The notes: a model not told the origin generated them from the sequence alone. 8,639 nucleotides of DNA from DATMXS01 sp050260275 (GCA_050260275.1 JBLNBX010000252.1:1-8639), one strand, 5' to 3'. Shown: positions 1-6,481, counted from the first letter of the stretch. Made by a program: numbers and translations.

Positions 1-1
1 G

Positions 2-1003
2 CGATTGCCCGGCGCGCCGATCCGCGTTTTGCTGAAGCCGCTTCAGGAAATCGTGCTCACGAGATTCATCGAGGATGCGCACGCGCGGTGGCTCGCCCGG
101 CGGCAGTCCGGCCAGGAGCCGGGATCCTCCGGACGCGACGAATACCTGCAGTGCCTTCTTCTGGCCAGCGTGAGGCTTCAGCAACATGCGACGGACCGGG
201 CCAACTTCATAGTCCGCGCACTCCAGGACCTGTGGGCTCCTCTGACGGCGGCGGACGGATACTGCGCGATACTCCTGCACCACTCCTCCGGCGCCCTGAC
301 GGGCGATCATTTGGAGGCCGCGCGCGAACTCCAGGCCAGCATCGAGCGAGCGCGCCGGACCGCGAACCTGCTGGCGCAACTCGGCCTGGATACCGCGTAC
401 TCCCAGCCGCCTCTCTTTGCGCCCGGCGATATCGCGTCGTGTCTGGAAGCGGCAGCGGCCGCGGGCCAGGCATCGGCGCGGGCCAGGCAGATTACGCTCA
501 CGAAACAGCTAAGGCCGGCTGACGGAAGGTTGTATTTCGATGCGGCGCAAGTCGAGCAGGCGCTCTCGACGCTGCTCGAAAACGCGTACCGGTTTACGCC
601 GCGGGGTGGCTCCGTTGCGCTGAAAGCGTACCCGGTCCCATGGCCTATCCGGGATCGCAGGCTGCGAAGCGCCGACGGAAAGTGGTTCGTTCCCGAAGCT
701 TCCAGCGACGGCACGAACGCATATCGCATCGATATAAGCGACCCGGGCCCGCCGGTGGCTCTATCGGCGGTGTCGAGGGTTTTCGATCAGTACAGCCCGT
801 ACTGCGGAAAGAACGACCGGTCGGGGCCGGGGCTGGGCCTGGCCACCTGCCGGATGACGATGAATGCGCACGGGGGCGCGGCCATCGCCGAACCGCAGCC
901 AGAGGGGGCGACGTTTTCGCTGGTGCTGCCTTACTTGAGGCCCGAGGCGGCCGAAACAGCGGACGCCGAATGGCCGAGGGCGGTCTGTTCCGAGAGGGGA
1001 TGA
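2..1003 (+). CDS. Histidine-kinase-like protein with Gln at the phospho-acceptor site (5' end outside window)
   Basis: Numbering starts at the TTG at position 5. The frame is open to the window edge, so the true start is probably upstream. Residues 5-28 (IRVLLKPL, then a helix) resemble the last strand and helix of a receiver domain, suggesting a REC-kinase hybrid; this is inference. Residues about 62-125 align with a HisKA dimerisation helix (ANFIVRALQDLWAPL), but Q74 sits where the phosphorylated His should be. Residues about 137-311 form a HATPase domain: N-box around N193 (LLENAYRFTP), F-box near 259-263 (VFDQY), a good G2 box (GPGLGLA, 274-280), and a weak G1 box (DPGPP, 246-250, instead of DxGxG). 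About 30 residues (209-238) look inserted between strands. No membrane segment is visible, so this part is cytoplasmic. The gene ends one base before the response regulator gene, so the two are almost surely co-transcribed. It could be an ATP-binding signalling partner rather than an autokinase. Confidence 0.85.
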   Translation, partial: RLPGAPIRVLLKPLQEIVLTRFIEDAHARWLARRQSGQEPGSSGRDEYLQCLLLASVRLQQHATDRANFIVRALQDLWAPLTAADGYCAILLHHSSGALTGDHLEAARELQASIERARRTANLLAQLGLDTAYSQPPLFAPGDIASCLEAAAAAGQASARARQITLTKQLRPADGRLYFDAAQVEQALSTLLENAYRFTPRGGSVALKAYPVPWPIRDRRLRSADGKWFVPEASSDGTNAYRIDISDPGPPVALSAVSRVFDQYSPYCGKNDRSGPGLGLATCRMTMNAHGGAAIAEPQPEGATFSLVLPYLRPEAAETADAEWPRAVCSERG

Positions 1004-1004
1004 G

Positions 1005-2456
1005 ATGAGTGTTAAGAGCATACTGCTGGTAGAGGATCAACTGGAGATCTGCAACTACGTTGAGCTTGCGCTGCGGTTCGAGGGGCACGAACTCGTGGTA
1101 GCGCGCGATGCCGCCGACGTAGCGCGCGCGATGCGGAACCTTGACGGCAGGCTCGCGCTGGTTCTCGTCGATCTGGCGGTTCCGGGCCAGGACGGGTTGG
1201 ACGTTATACGGGAGATCCGGAAGAACAACGCCGCCGTACCCATCGTCGCTTTCGCCGCTGGAGAATCGCGAGTCCTGACCCTCGAGGCCGCCAGGCAAGG
1301 CGCCACGGCATTTCTGCCGAAGCCGTTCACGCACGAGCAACTGCTGAGTGCGATACGCACAGCGATGCTGGGCCGCCGGCCGGTCAACGACCAGGCGATG
1401 GAAGATACCGAATCGCCTTCCGGAATGTTCTGTCTCAACGAGCGCATGCGTAAAATTCGCGACGCGCTCCGGCAGATCGCGCTATCCGACGTACCAGTAG
1501 TACTGCGCGGGGAAAGTGGAGTCGGCAAGGAAGTGGTAGCGCGCGAAATTCACGCGCTCTCTGCGCGGCGGGACAAGCCGTTCGTCAAGATCAACTGCGT
1601 CGCCTTGCCATCGGAACTGCTCGAGAGCGAGCTGTTCGGCTACGAGCGCGGGGCGTTTACAGGCGCTCTGAAGAACACGCCGGGAAAATTCGAGGCGGCC
1701 GACGGCGGTGTGATCCTTCTGGACGAGATCGGCGACATGGACATCAAGCTTCAGGCGAAGCTGCTGCACGTGCTTCAAGACAGCGAGTTTCAGCGGCTCG
1801 GCAGCCGCGAGACCGTGAAGGTGAACGTGCGCGTGCTGGCAGCGACACACTGCAACCTCGAGCAGGCGATCGCCGAAAAGCGTTTTCGCGAGGACCTCTA
1901 CTACAGACTGAACGTAATCACCATCCGCATACCGCCACTCCGGGAAAGGCAGGACGAGATAGTGCCTCTGGCGGCCTACTTCCTGCGCCGCCACGCCGCT
2001 CCGGGCGCCCCGCTGCCGTCCCTGACACCGGCGCTCGAACGCGCGCTCCTGGCGCACCCGTGGCCCGGAAACATCCGGGAGCTGGAAAACGTGATGCGCC
2101 GGTACCTCGTCTTCCCCGACCCGAAGCTGATCATCAGCGAACTCGAACAACAGGCTGAGATGGTCGCGGTAGAGGCGGAGCGGCCCGCGAGGGAGCCTTT
2201 GTACATGCCGCGACCCGTTCCGGCCGATATCGGCCGTGGGCCGGGGCTGGACGAGTTTCGCAACGAGCAACGGCGGCAGGAGAAGCAAGCCATAATCGAC
2301 GCTCTCAACGAGGCGCAATGGAACAGGGTGCGGGCGGCGGCGCTGCTGCAAATCGATTACCGCAAGCTGCTGTACAAGATCAGGCGGCACGGCATCGCCC
2401 CTACGCGCGCGACTCCACAGCCCAGGGAGCACACGAAGACGGCGGCAGCCTCTTAG
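1005..2456 (+). CDS. Sigma54-dependent NtrC-family response regulator
   Basis: This 483-residue protein has the standard three-part layout of a bacterial enhancer-binding protein, which remodels sigma54-RNA polymerase using ATP. The receiver domain (about 4-121) has acidic E10/D11, phospho-acceptor D56 and K106 of the LPKPF motif. The usual Thr/Ser switch position is A84, at the same D+28 spacing as T82 in NtrC. The AAA+ domain (about 140-366) shows Walker A GESGVGKE (169-176), the sigma54-contact loop GAFTGA (216-221), Walker B VILLDE (236-241), the REDLYYRL arginine-finger region (295-302) and sensor II HPWPGNIRELEN (351-362). All are intact, so ATPase and sigma54 activation should work. 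A Fis-type helix-turn-helix (about 424-464) binds DNA. The start follows a GAGGGG ribosome site (994-999) and lies one base after the kinase-like gene. Length is normal for the family. Target genes are unknown. Confidence 0.95.
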   Translation: MSVKSILLVEDQLEICNYVELALRFEGHELVVARDAADVARAMRNLDGRLALVLVDLAVPGQDGLDVIREIRKNNAAVPIVAFAAGESRVLTLEAARQGATAFLPKPFTHEQLLSAIRTAMLGRRPVNDQAMEDTESPSGMFCLNERMRKIRDALRQIALSDVPVVLRGESGVGKEVVAREIHALSARRDKPFVKINCVALPSELLESELFGYERGAFTGALKNTPGKFEAADGGVILLDEIGDMDIKLQAKLLHVLQDSEFQRLGSRETVKVNVRVLAATHCNLEQAIAEKRFREDLYYRLNVITIRIPPLRERQDEIVPLAAYFLRRHAAPGAPLPSLTPALERALLAHPWPGNIRELENVMRRYLVFPDPKLIISELEQQAEMVAVEAERPAREPLYMPRPVPADIGRGPGLDEFRNEQRRQEKQAIIDALNEAQWNRVRAAALLQIDYRKLLYKIRRHGIAPTRATPQPREHTKTAAAS

Positions 2457-2467
2457 CAGGCCCGCCG

Positions 2468-2484
2468 GCGCCAGCGCGTGGCGC
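2468..2484 (+). terminator. Possible weak terminator hairpin after the response regulator gene
   Basis: GCGCCA and TGGCGC form a perfect 6-bp stem around a 5-base loop, starting 12 bases after the regulator stop codon. Only a short T-containing stretch (CGTTTCT, 2495-2501) follows, and not directly. A second, 5-bp inverted repeat (CCGCC/GGCGG, 2505-2518) lies further on. In DNA this GC-rich such stems arise easily by chance, so the call is weak and read-through into the PilZ gene is possible. Confidence 0.25.
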
Positions 2485-2569
2485 GACAGACGCCCGTTTC
2501 TAAACCGCCGGCAGGCGGGGGGGTGGAGAGCTCACCTGAAGTGGGCTTCCAAGTGCGGGCGGGCAGGCG

Positions 2570-3025
2570 ATGCCACCCGGCGAACCCTCCGTGGCCGGCG
2601 CGCCAAACCGCCTGCCCGAGCGCCGTGCGCGCCCGAGAATCCCATTGAGGTGGCCGGTGATCGTGTTCGCAGATGGCGATCCGAAGCCAGCCATGGCGGA
2701 CCTGCGCGACATCAGCGGAAGCGGCGCGTATTGCCTCTCCAGCAGGCCATTCCGCTCCGGCGACGGCGTTGCGCTGGAGGTTCCGCTGCCGCGGGAACTC
2801 GACGGCGAGGATCGAGGTCTGCGGCTGGTGTGCCGGGGAAGTGTGGTGCGGTCGGAAGAATTGAGGCCCGGTGAGTTCGGGTTCGCGTGCGTGTTCAAGG
2901 AGCACGCGCTGGTGGCGGCGGCTGCGGCGGCGCAGGCTGCACCTGCGGGACAGGCCGGAGGCGCGCGCCCGGGAGCGGTTCCAGACGAAACCGGCGCCGG
3001 GACGGTTCACACGTACGAAAACTGA
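2570..3025 (+). CDS. PilZ-domain protein, probable cyclic di-GMP receptor
   Basis: This 151-residue cytoplasmic protein carries both PilZ signature elements: RxxxR (R19-x-x-x-R23, in ERRARPRIPL) and, about 24 residues later, DxSxxG (D47, S49, G52, in DISGSG). These residues bind cyclic di-GMP in known PilZ proteins. The PilZ barrel spans about 15-112. It is followed by an Ala/Gly/Pro-rich, probably disordered tail (113-151) with a run of Ala codons. No output domain is fused, so it probably works by binding a partner protein. An in-frame stop at 2537-2539 makes ATG 2570 the first ATG available. Its ribosome site is G-rich but not a clear Shine-Dalgarno. It lies 113 bases downstream of the sigma54 regulator on the same strand and converges with a minus-strand operon 38 bases away. 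Expression with the two-component genes is possible but not shown. Confidence 0.85.
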   Translation: MPPGEPSVAGAPNRLPERRARPRIPLRWPVIVFADGDPKPAMADLRDISGSGAYCLSSRPFRSGDGVALEVPLPRELDGEDRGLRLVCRGSVVRSEELRPGEFGFACVFKEHALVAAAAAAQAAPAGQAGGARPGAVPDETGAGTVHTYEN

Positions 3026-3066
3026 CCGATTCGAATGCTCAGTTGCACTTCCGCCGGGACGGTTCA
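2995..3066. repeat. Pair of 15-base direct repeats around the convergent gene junction
   Basis: CGCCGGGACGGTTCA occurs perfectly at 2995-3009 and at 3052-3066, 57 bases apart start to start. The first copy is in the last codons of the PilZ gene. The second ends exactly on the stop codon of the minus-strand membrane protein gene. Between the copies, AACTGA (3020-3025) and TCAGTT (3039-3044) form an inverted repeat around ATTCGAAT. The layout could reflect a small local duplication or a shared termination structure; neither is proven. Confidence 0.6.
3020..3044. terminator. Possible bidirectional stem-loop between convergent genes
   Basis: AACTGA (overlapping the PilZ stop codon) pairs with TCAGTT, giving a 6-bp stem with a 13-base middle that contains the palindrome ATTCGAAT. 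It sits between the PilZ stop and the stop of the oppositely oriented membrane gene, where a terminator working in both directions would be expected. No long T tract is present on either side, so this is tentative. Confidence 0.25.
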
Positions 3067-4221
3067 GACACCCTTTCCTGCAAGCATGAGCTTGACGACC
3101 GCAAGGTACTCGAAGGCGAAACGCGGCAGAACGAGCGCCAGCGGAAGGGCGAAGACCACGCGGCGGTCGCGGAGAGCTATCACGGCGAGCATCAGCAGCA
3201 AAGGGGTCATGGTGCGCGCCGCCGCGAAGGCGCTATCCCAAATATCGAGCTTCCCAAGAGCGGCGGCAAAGGCGGCGCAGGCGACAGCCGCGATCTCGAC
3301 GTGTCCCCACCGGCGCTTCCAGGCAATGTAGGCGGCCAGCGCCAGCGCCGCCCATATGCCCACGAGCGCGGCATCCTCGAGCAGCGTGGCGATGACGAGG
3401 CCGGGAGGCGAAGCCGGCGGCACGATCCCGATCAGCGATCGCTGAATCAGCCCGGAGTAGGGATACTGGGACAGCCACGGCGTGCCATCGGCCGGAGTTC
3501 GCGCCGCGACGAACGCCCACCACACAACCGCTGGCAGCGCGCACAGCGCACCCGCCGCGGCCGGGCCGAGTTCGCGCTTGAGGAGCGCATACACCGTCCA
3601 GGCCGCTACGAGCAGAAGGCCGGTCTCGCGCACCAGAGGGGCAGCGGCGAGAACCAGCCACAACCGCCACGACGGGCCTTCCAGCGCGTACAGCGCGAAG
3701 CCCGTGGCGAGCGCCGCCAGAGCAAGATCCACCGTCATCCGTTCGAGCGAGGCCAACACGGCGGGAAGCGCCAGGAAAGCCAGTCCCCAGGCAGCGCTCT
3801 GTCCGAAGCGGCGCGCCAGCCGGCCACTCCAGAACGCGCCGAGGAAAACGAAGGCGAGTTGTATGGCGACGTAAGCGGGCTCAACCCAGGCGTCGCGGCC
3901 GAGCGCTGCGATTGAGGCAAGGCCGGGCACGCCGATGCGGCGCCAGCGCAGGCGGGGATTATCCAAGAACGCCTGAACACCGCGGTTGTCCAGTGGATCG
4001 TGGGCGATCAGGCGATAGTACTGCGCGTCGTATCCGCGCGGATCAGACACGCGCGCCGTGTCGGAGAGGACGCCGGGCGGCAGCGGCGTCTCTGAACCGG
4101 TCCAGAACAGGCCACTCAGGCGTCCCCCGTGGACGGTGGCAGCCTGCAGCGCGATCCATGCCCCGGCGAGCGCGAGCGCCATCAGCGCGTACGCCGCCGG
4201 GCCGCGGGCTGAACCGCGCAT
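3064..4221 (-). CDS. Polytopic membrane protein, possible GT-C-like or cell-surface glycopolymer protein
   Basis: This 385-residue protein is strongly hydrophobic, with roughly eight to ten predicted membrane helices (for example about 9-28, 115-134, 143-181, 186-212, 219-240, 275-300, 305-322 and 337-370). After the first helix comes a polar loop with GYDAQYYRLIAHDP (63-76) and DNPRLRWRRIGVPGLA (87-102). The pattern GYDxQxYxxxAxDP followed by DxPxxRxxRI recurs in bacterial inner-membrane proteins linked to glycan assembly, including GT-C-type glycosyltransferases and AZOBR_p60025-type glycopolymer proteins. An RET motif (198-200) is also typical of such proteins. A catalytic Asp cannot be assigned with certainty, so the function is inferred. 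It is the last gene of a three-gene operon: its ATG lies 9 bases after the DUF6599-like gene, and its AGGA ribosome site overlaps that gene's TAG stop. Start choice is therefore good. Confidence 0.75.
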   Translation of the reverse strand: MRGSARGPAAYALMALALAGAWIALQAATVHGGRLSGLFWTGSETPLPPGVLSDTARVSDPRGYDAQYYRLIAHDPLDNRGVQAFLDNPRLRWRRIGVPGLASIAALGRDAWVEPAYVAIQLAFVFLGAFWSGRLARRFGQSAAWGLAFLALPAVLASLERMTVDLALAALATGFALYALEGPSWRLWLVLAAAPLVRETGLLLVAAWTVYALLKRELGPAAAGALCALPAVVWWAFVAARTPADGTPWLSQYPYSGLIQRSLIGIVPPASPPGLVIATLLEDAALVGIWAALALAAYIAWKRRWGHVEIAAVACAAFAAALGKLDIWDSAFAAARTMTPLLLMLAVIALRDRRVVFALPLALVLPRFAFEYLAVVKLMLAGKGV

Positions 4222-4230
4222 GCTGGTTTC

Positions 4231-5064
4231 CTACTTGATTCGGGCGGCCAGGGCGGAGGCCACTGCTACTCCGTCCTGTCCTTCGGCGAGGCCGGAATAT
4301 CCGGCCAGATAGGCGCCCTTGCGGAAAATCACCATCCGGCCCAGGTATCTGTCGTTTGCCTGGAAGGCCTCGTCAGCGACGGTGACCGGCGCGCTGCCCG
4401 CGAACCGGGAACGGAGCTTTGTCATGACCGCAGCGGCAGCTTCCGGCGAGTCCTCCCGAACGACGAAGGCCTTGCCGTACTCGTACTCAGCCACGTAACC
4501 GCGGCGCAACTGGCTGATGCCGAGCACGCTTTCGGGCACCAGGCGCAGCGTAGCGGGGTCGAGCTTCTCTTCAGGGAACCAACTTACGGTCTCAGGAAGC
4601 TCCGAGGTGCCCTCGATGCGTTTCTCCATCGCGAGCATGAAGGCGCGCAGATCCGCCTCGGAGGCGGGGTTGCCCGCCATCTCGACGAAATAGTTGCCTT
4701 TGGCGAAGATGGCGCGCCGCGTGAGCAACTGGCCGGACATGCCCACCTTCTCGACGGGCCTGCGCGGGTCGCGGTTTGCCGCAAATATGCCGTAGGCCAT
4801 GTCCGGGCCGGACATCTCCGAGACGTCGAAGACTATGACGTCGCCGCCCTTCCGGCAATTGACGCCGTTCATCTTGATGAACTCGTAGATGAGGTAGCCT
4901 TCGGCGTTGCCGTTCATGTACTCGAACAACGTATCCGGCTCGTAACTGCGGGCCGGACCGTCCTGTGTCCAGCCCGGCACCAGCGAGCAGTCAGGCTTCT
5001 GGGCGGCTGCACCGGCCGCCAAAGCGCTCACAACGAACAACGAAAGGAAAAACCTGGATTTCAT
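4231..5064 (-). CDS. Secreted DUF6599-like protein of unknown function
   Basis: This 277-residue protein begins with a clear Sec signal peptide (MKSRFFLSLFVVSALAAGAAA), probably cut near residue 21, so the mature form is periplasmic or outside the cell. The body contains WTQDGPARSYEPDTLFEYMN (32-51), NGNAEGYL and further on SWFPEEKLDP and VPESVLG, a pattern I recognise from acidobacterial DUF6599 proteins. No catalytic function is known to me for that family. C26 and C70 are candidates for a disulfide. An in-frame open stretch extends up to 29 codons further upstream, but ATG 5064 is preferred: it has AGGAG eight bases before it (5077-5073), starts the signal peptide, and overlaps the upstream reductase stop codon as ATGA. 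That 4-base overlap suggests translational coupling. The context ties it to an exported redox enzyme and a membrane protein of the cell envelope. Confidence 0.85.
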   Translation of the reverse strand: MKSRFFLSLFVVSALAAGAAAQKPDCSLVPGWTQDGPARSYEPDTLFEYMNGNAEGYLIYEFIKMNGVNCRKGGDVIVFDVSEMSGPDMAYGIFAANRDPRRPVEKVGMSGQLLTRRAIFAKGNYFVEMAGNPASEADLRAFMLAMEKRIEGTSELPETVSWFPEEKLDPATLRLVPESVLGISQLRRGYVAEYEYGKAFVVREDSPEAAAAVMTKLRSRFAGSAPVTVADEAFQANDRYLGRMVIFRKGAYLAGYSGLAEGQDGVAVASALAARIK

Positions 5065-6227
5065 CCAAACAACTCCTGGGCGCGCGAAACCCGGCTCGCG
5101 ACATTCACTCCATTCGGACAACGGATCGTGCAGCCGGAGCAATCCGAGCAATGCACGGACCTCATCTCCGCGGGGAGCTCAAGGTATTGCTCGCGGCCGA
5201 GCGCGAACTGTCCATAGCCGTCGGCATACATGGCGAAACGAACGAGGTCCTGCGTGGGCAGCCCCTTCGAGCACTGGCCTTCGCACCCGCCGCAGCCACG
5301 GCAGTACATGGAACCCATGTAGCGGAGCTGAGCGGCCAGGATCTTCTCGTCGTCGGCGCTAAAGTCGGATGCCATGGCCTTGAGGTTCTGTTCGAGCTGG
5401 TCCGAGTCGGTCATGCTCGGGATAGCGGCATCGATCCGCGGCGTTCGCAGCACCCACTTCAAGGCGGAAATGAACGCGCCCTGGCGCTGCATAACGGAAT
5501 TCCCCTGGCCAGCACCGCCACCGCGAGGCCGGCGGAATCCGCCTGCCATAACCTTCATGGCGATGATGCCGATGCCGGCGGCTTTCGCCTCGTCGAGCAC
5601 CTTGTCGATGGAGCTGCCCATCGTGAAGTTGTAAGAGGTGAGGATGACGTCGAAGTGCTTAAGCTTGACGGCGGCGGGGATGACGTTGTCGTAACCGCCA
5701 TGGGTGCTGAAACCAACGAAGCGCGCTTTGCCCGCTTTCTTGGCGATCTGCTGGGCTTCGAGCAGGTCCGGCGTCAACTGGTCGGCGCTGGTCTTGCCGT
5801 GCAGATACCAGATGTCGACGTAGTCGGTGCCGAGGGTGGCGAGGCTGGTGTCGAGATCGGCGAGCGCGGCTTCCTTCGTTCTGGCGCCGGTCTTGGTGGA
5901 AATGTAAACATTCTTCCGGCGCGACTTCAGGACCGAGCCCACCATACGCTCGTTGTTGCCGCCCTGGTAACCGCGGGCAGTATCGAAGTAGTTGATGCCG
6001 AGATCGGCGGCCTTTTCGACCACGCTCGCGTCGGAGGTGATCATGCAGCCGAAGGCCACGGACGTGACCTTCATGCCGGTCTTGCCGATCGTCCGGTAGC
6101 GCAGTCCGCCGGAACCCTGCGCGAGGGAAACGGCGGGCTCGATCCTCGATGGAGTCGTCACCCTTGCGAGGCCGGCAGCGGGCAACGCAAGCCCGGCCGC
6201 GATAAAGTTACGGCGAGAGTTTTTCAT
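5061..6227 (-). CDS. Tat-exported aldo/keto reductase with two C-terminal 4Fe-4S motifs
   Basis: The 388-residue product starts at ATG 6227, five bases after a perfect GGAGG (6237-6233); a TTG four codons upstream is less likely. The N-terminus MKNSRRNFIAAGLALPAAG is a twin-arginine signal, so it should be exported folded with its cofactors. The aldo/keto reductase barrel spans about 42-290 and has the full catalytic tetrad: D82 and Y87 (FDTARGY), K112 (ISTKTG) and H143 (WYLHG). The cofactor region IPSMTDSDQLEQN is near 269-281. The C-terminal part has two cysteine clusters of ferredoxin type: C309, C312, C315, C319, then C360, C363, C366, C370 followed by Pro. Each could hold a 4Fe-4S cluster. 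A Gly/Arg-rich loop at about 229-242 is unusual. The substrate is unknown; a sugar or keto-sugar is plausible from the neighbours. It is the first gene of the operon leading to the DUF6599-like and membrane proteins. Confidence 0.92.
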   Translation of the reverse strand: MKNSRRNFIAAGLALPAAGLARVTTPSRIEPAVSLAQGSGGLRYRTIGKTGMKVTSVAFGCMITSDASVVEKAADLGINYFDTARGYQGGNNERMVGSVLKSRRKNVYISTKTGARTKEAALADLDTSLATLGTDYVDIWYLHGKTSADQLTPDLLEAQQIAKKAGKARFVGFSTHGGYDNVIPAAVKLKHFDVILTSYNFTMGSSIDKVLDEAKAAGIGIIAMKVMAGGFRRPRGGGAGQGNSVMQRQGAFISALKWVLRTPRIDAAIPSMTDSDQLEQNLKAMASDFSADDEKILAAQLRYMGSMYCRGCGGCEGQCSKGLPTQDLVRFAMYADGYGQFALGREQYLELPAEMRSVHCSDCSGCTIRCPNGVNVASRVSRAQELFG

Positions 6228-6300
6228 AGTCGCCTCCAAAGCGCGCCGGGTGGTCTCGGCGGCTCGGTTATAGTACTCGGATTATCCGATTTTAGGCTCG
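6228..6300 (-). promoter_or_regulatory. Probable promoter region of the reductase operon with a 13-base palindrome
   Basis: TCGGATTATCCGA (6277-6289) is a perfect inverted repeat of 6+1+6 bases, centred 56 bases upstream of the reductase start codon. On the minus strand it is followed at once by the AT-rich string GTACTATAACC, whose TATAAC (6271-6266) could be a -10 box, so the palindrome would cover the spacer to -35. No good -35 hexamer is seen. A repressor or activator site is possible. The position is suggestive; no factor can be named. Confidence 0.35.
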
Positions 6301-6356
6301 GAGCAGCCCTAAACGCCACTCGCTGGATAGCGCCGTGGTTTTCTCAGGCGGGACGC

Positions 6357-6374
6357 GGCGGCCCGGGAGCCGCC
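6357..6374. other. GC-rich hairpin in the spacer upstream of the reductase operon
   Basis: GGCGGC (6357-6362) and GCCGCC (6369-6374) form a perfect 6-bp stem around the loop CCGGGA. It is the weakest of the three stems in the 259-base spacer and may be chance in such GC-rich DNA. It has no T tract on either side. Confidence 0.3.
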
Positions 6375-6414
6375 ACGAAGCGGCCCGAAGGAGGCCGGTG
6401 CCAGGGCGTCTCGT

Positions 6415-6444
6415 CCGCCACGGCCATTGTGCTGGCCATGGCGG
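6415..6444. other. Long intergenic hairpin, 12-bp stem with one mismatch
   Basis: Bases 6415-6426 (CCGCCACGGCCA) pair with 6433-6444 (TGGCCATGGCGG) except for one C/A mismatch, around the loop TTGTGC. This is the strongest inverted repeat in the spacer between the oxidoreductase gene and the reductase operon. It is not followed by a T run on either strand. It could be part of a composite terminator, an mRNA-stabilising structure, or a dispersed palindromic repeat; whether it recurs in the genome cannot be told from here. Confidence 0.5.
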
Positions 6445-6462
6445 CGCGTCTATCTCCGGACG

Positions 6463-6481
6463 GCGCAGCAAGCGGCTGCGC
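6463..6481 (-). terminator. Terminator-like hairpin right after the Gfo/Idh/MocA gene
   Basis: GCGCAGC and GCTGCGC form a perfect 7-bp stem with a 5-base loop, starting five bases downstream of the oxidoreductase stop codon (stop at 6489-6487, minus strand). The location is right for an intrinsic terminator or a 3'-end stabilising stem. There is no U tract after it, so it would be of the U-less type or need Rho. Confidence 0.4.

Noticed and set aside
1482..2432. 316-residue minus-strand open frame
   Set aside because: It is antisense to the AAA+ and DNA-binding part of the NtrC-type regulator and has no domain of its own.
2542..2557. Possible sigma54 promoter (GG and GC separated by 10 bases) before the PilZ gene
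   Set aside because: Only the GG/GC core fits; the flanking bases do not match TGGCAC and TTGCA well. It would place the transcript start almost on the ATG.
2887..3915. 342-residue plus-strand open frame
   Set aside because: It lies antisense to the membrane protein gene, is rich in Arg/Gly/Gln with no domain, and its first part overlaps the PilZ gene in another frame. It is a by-product of high GC content.
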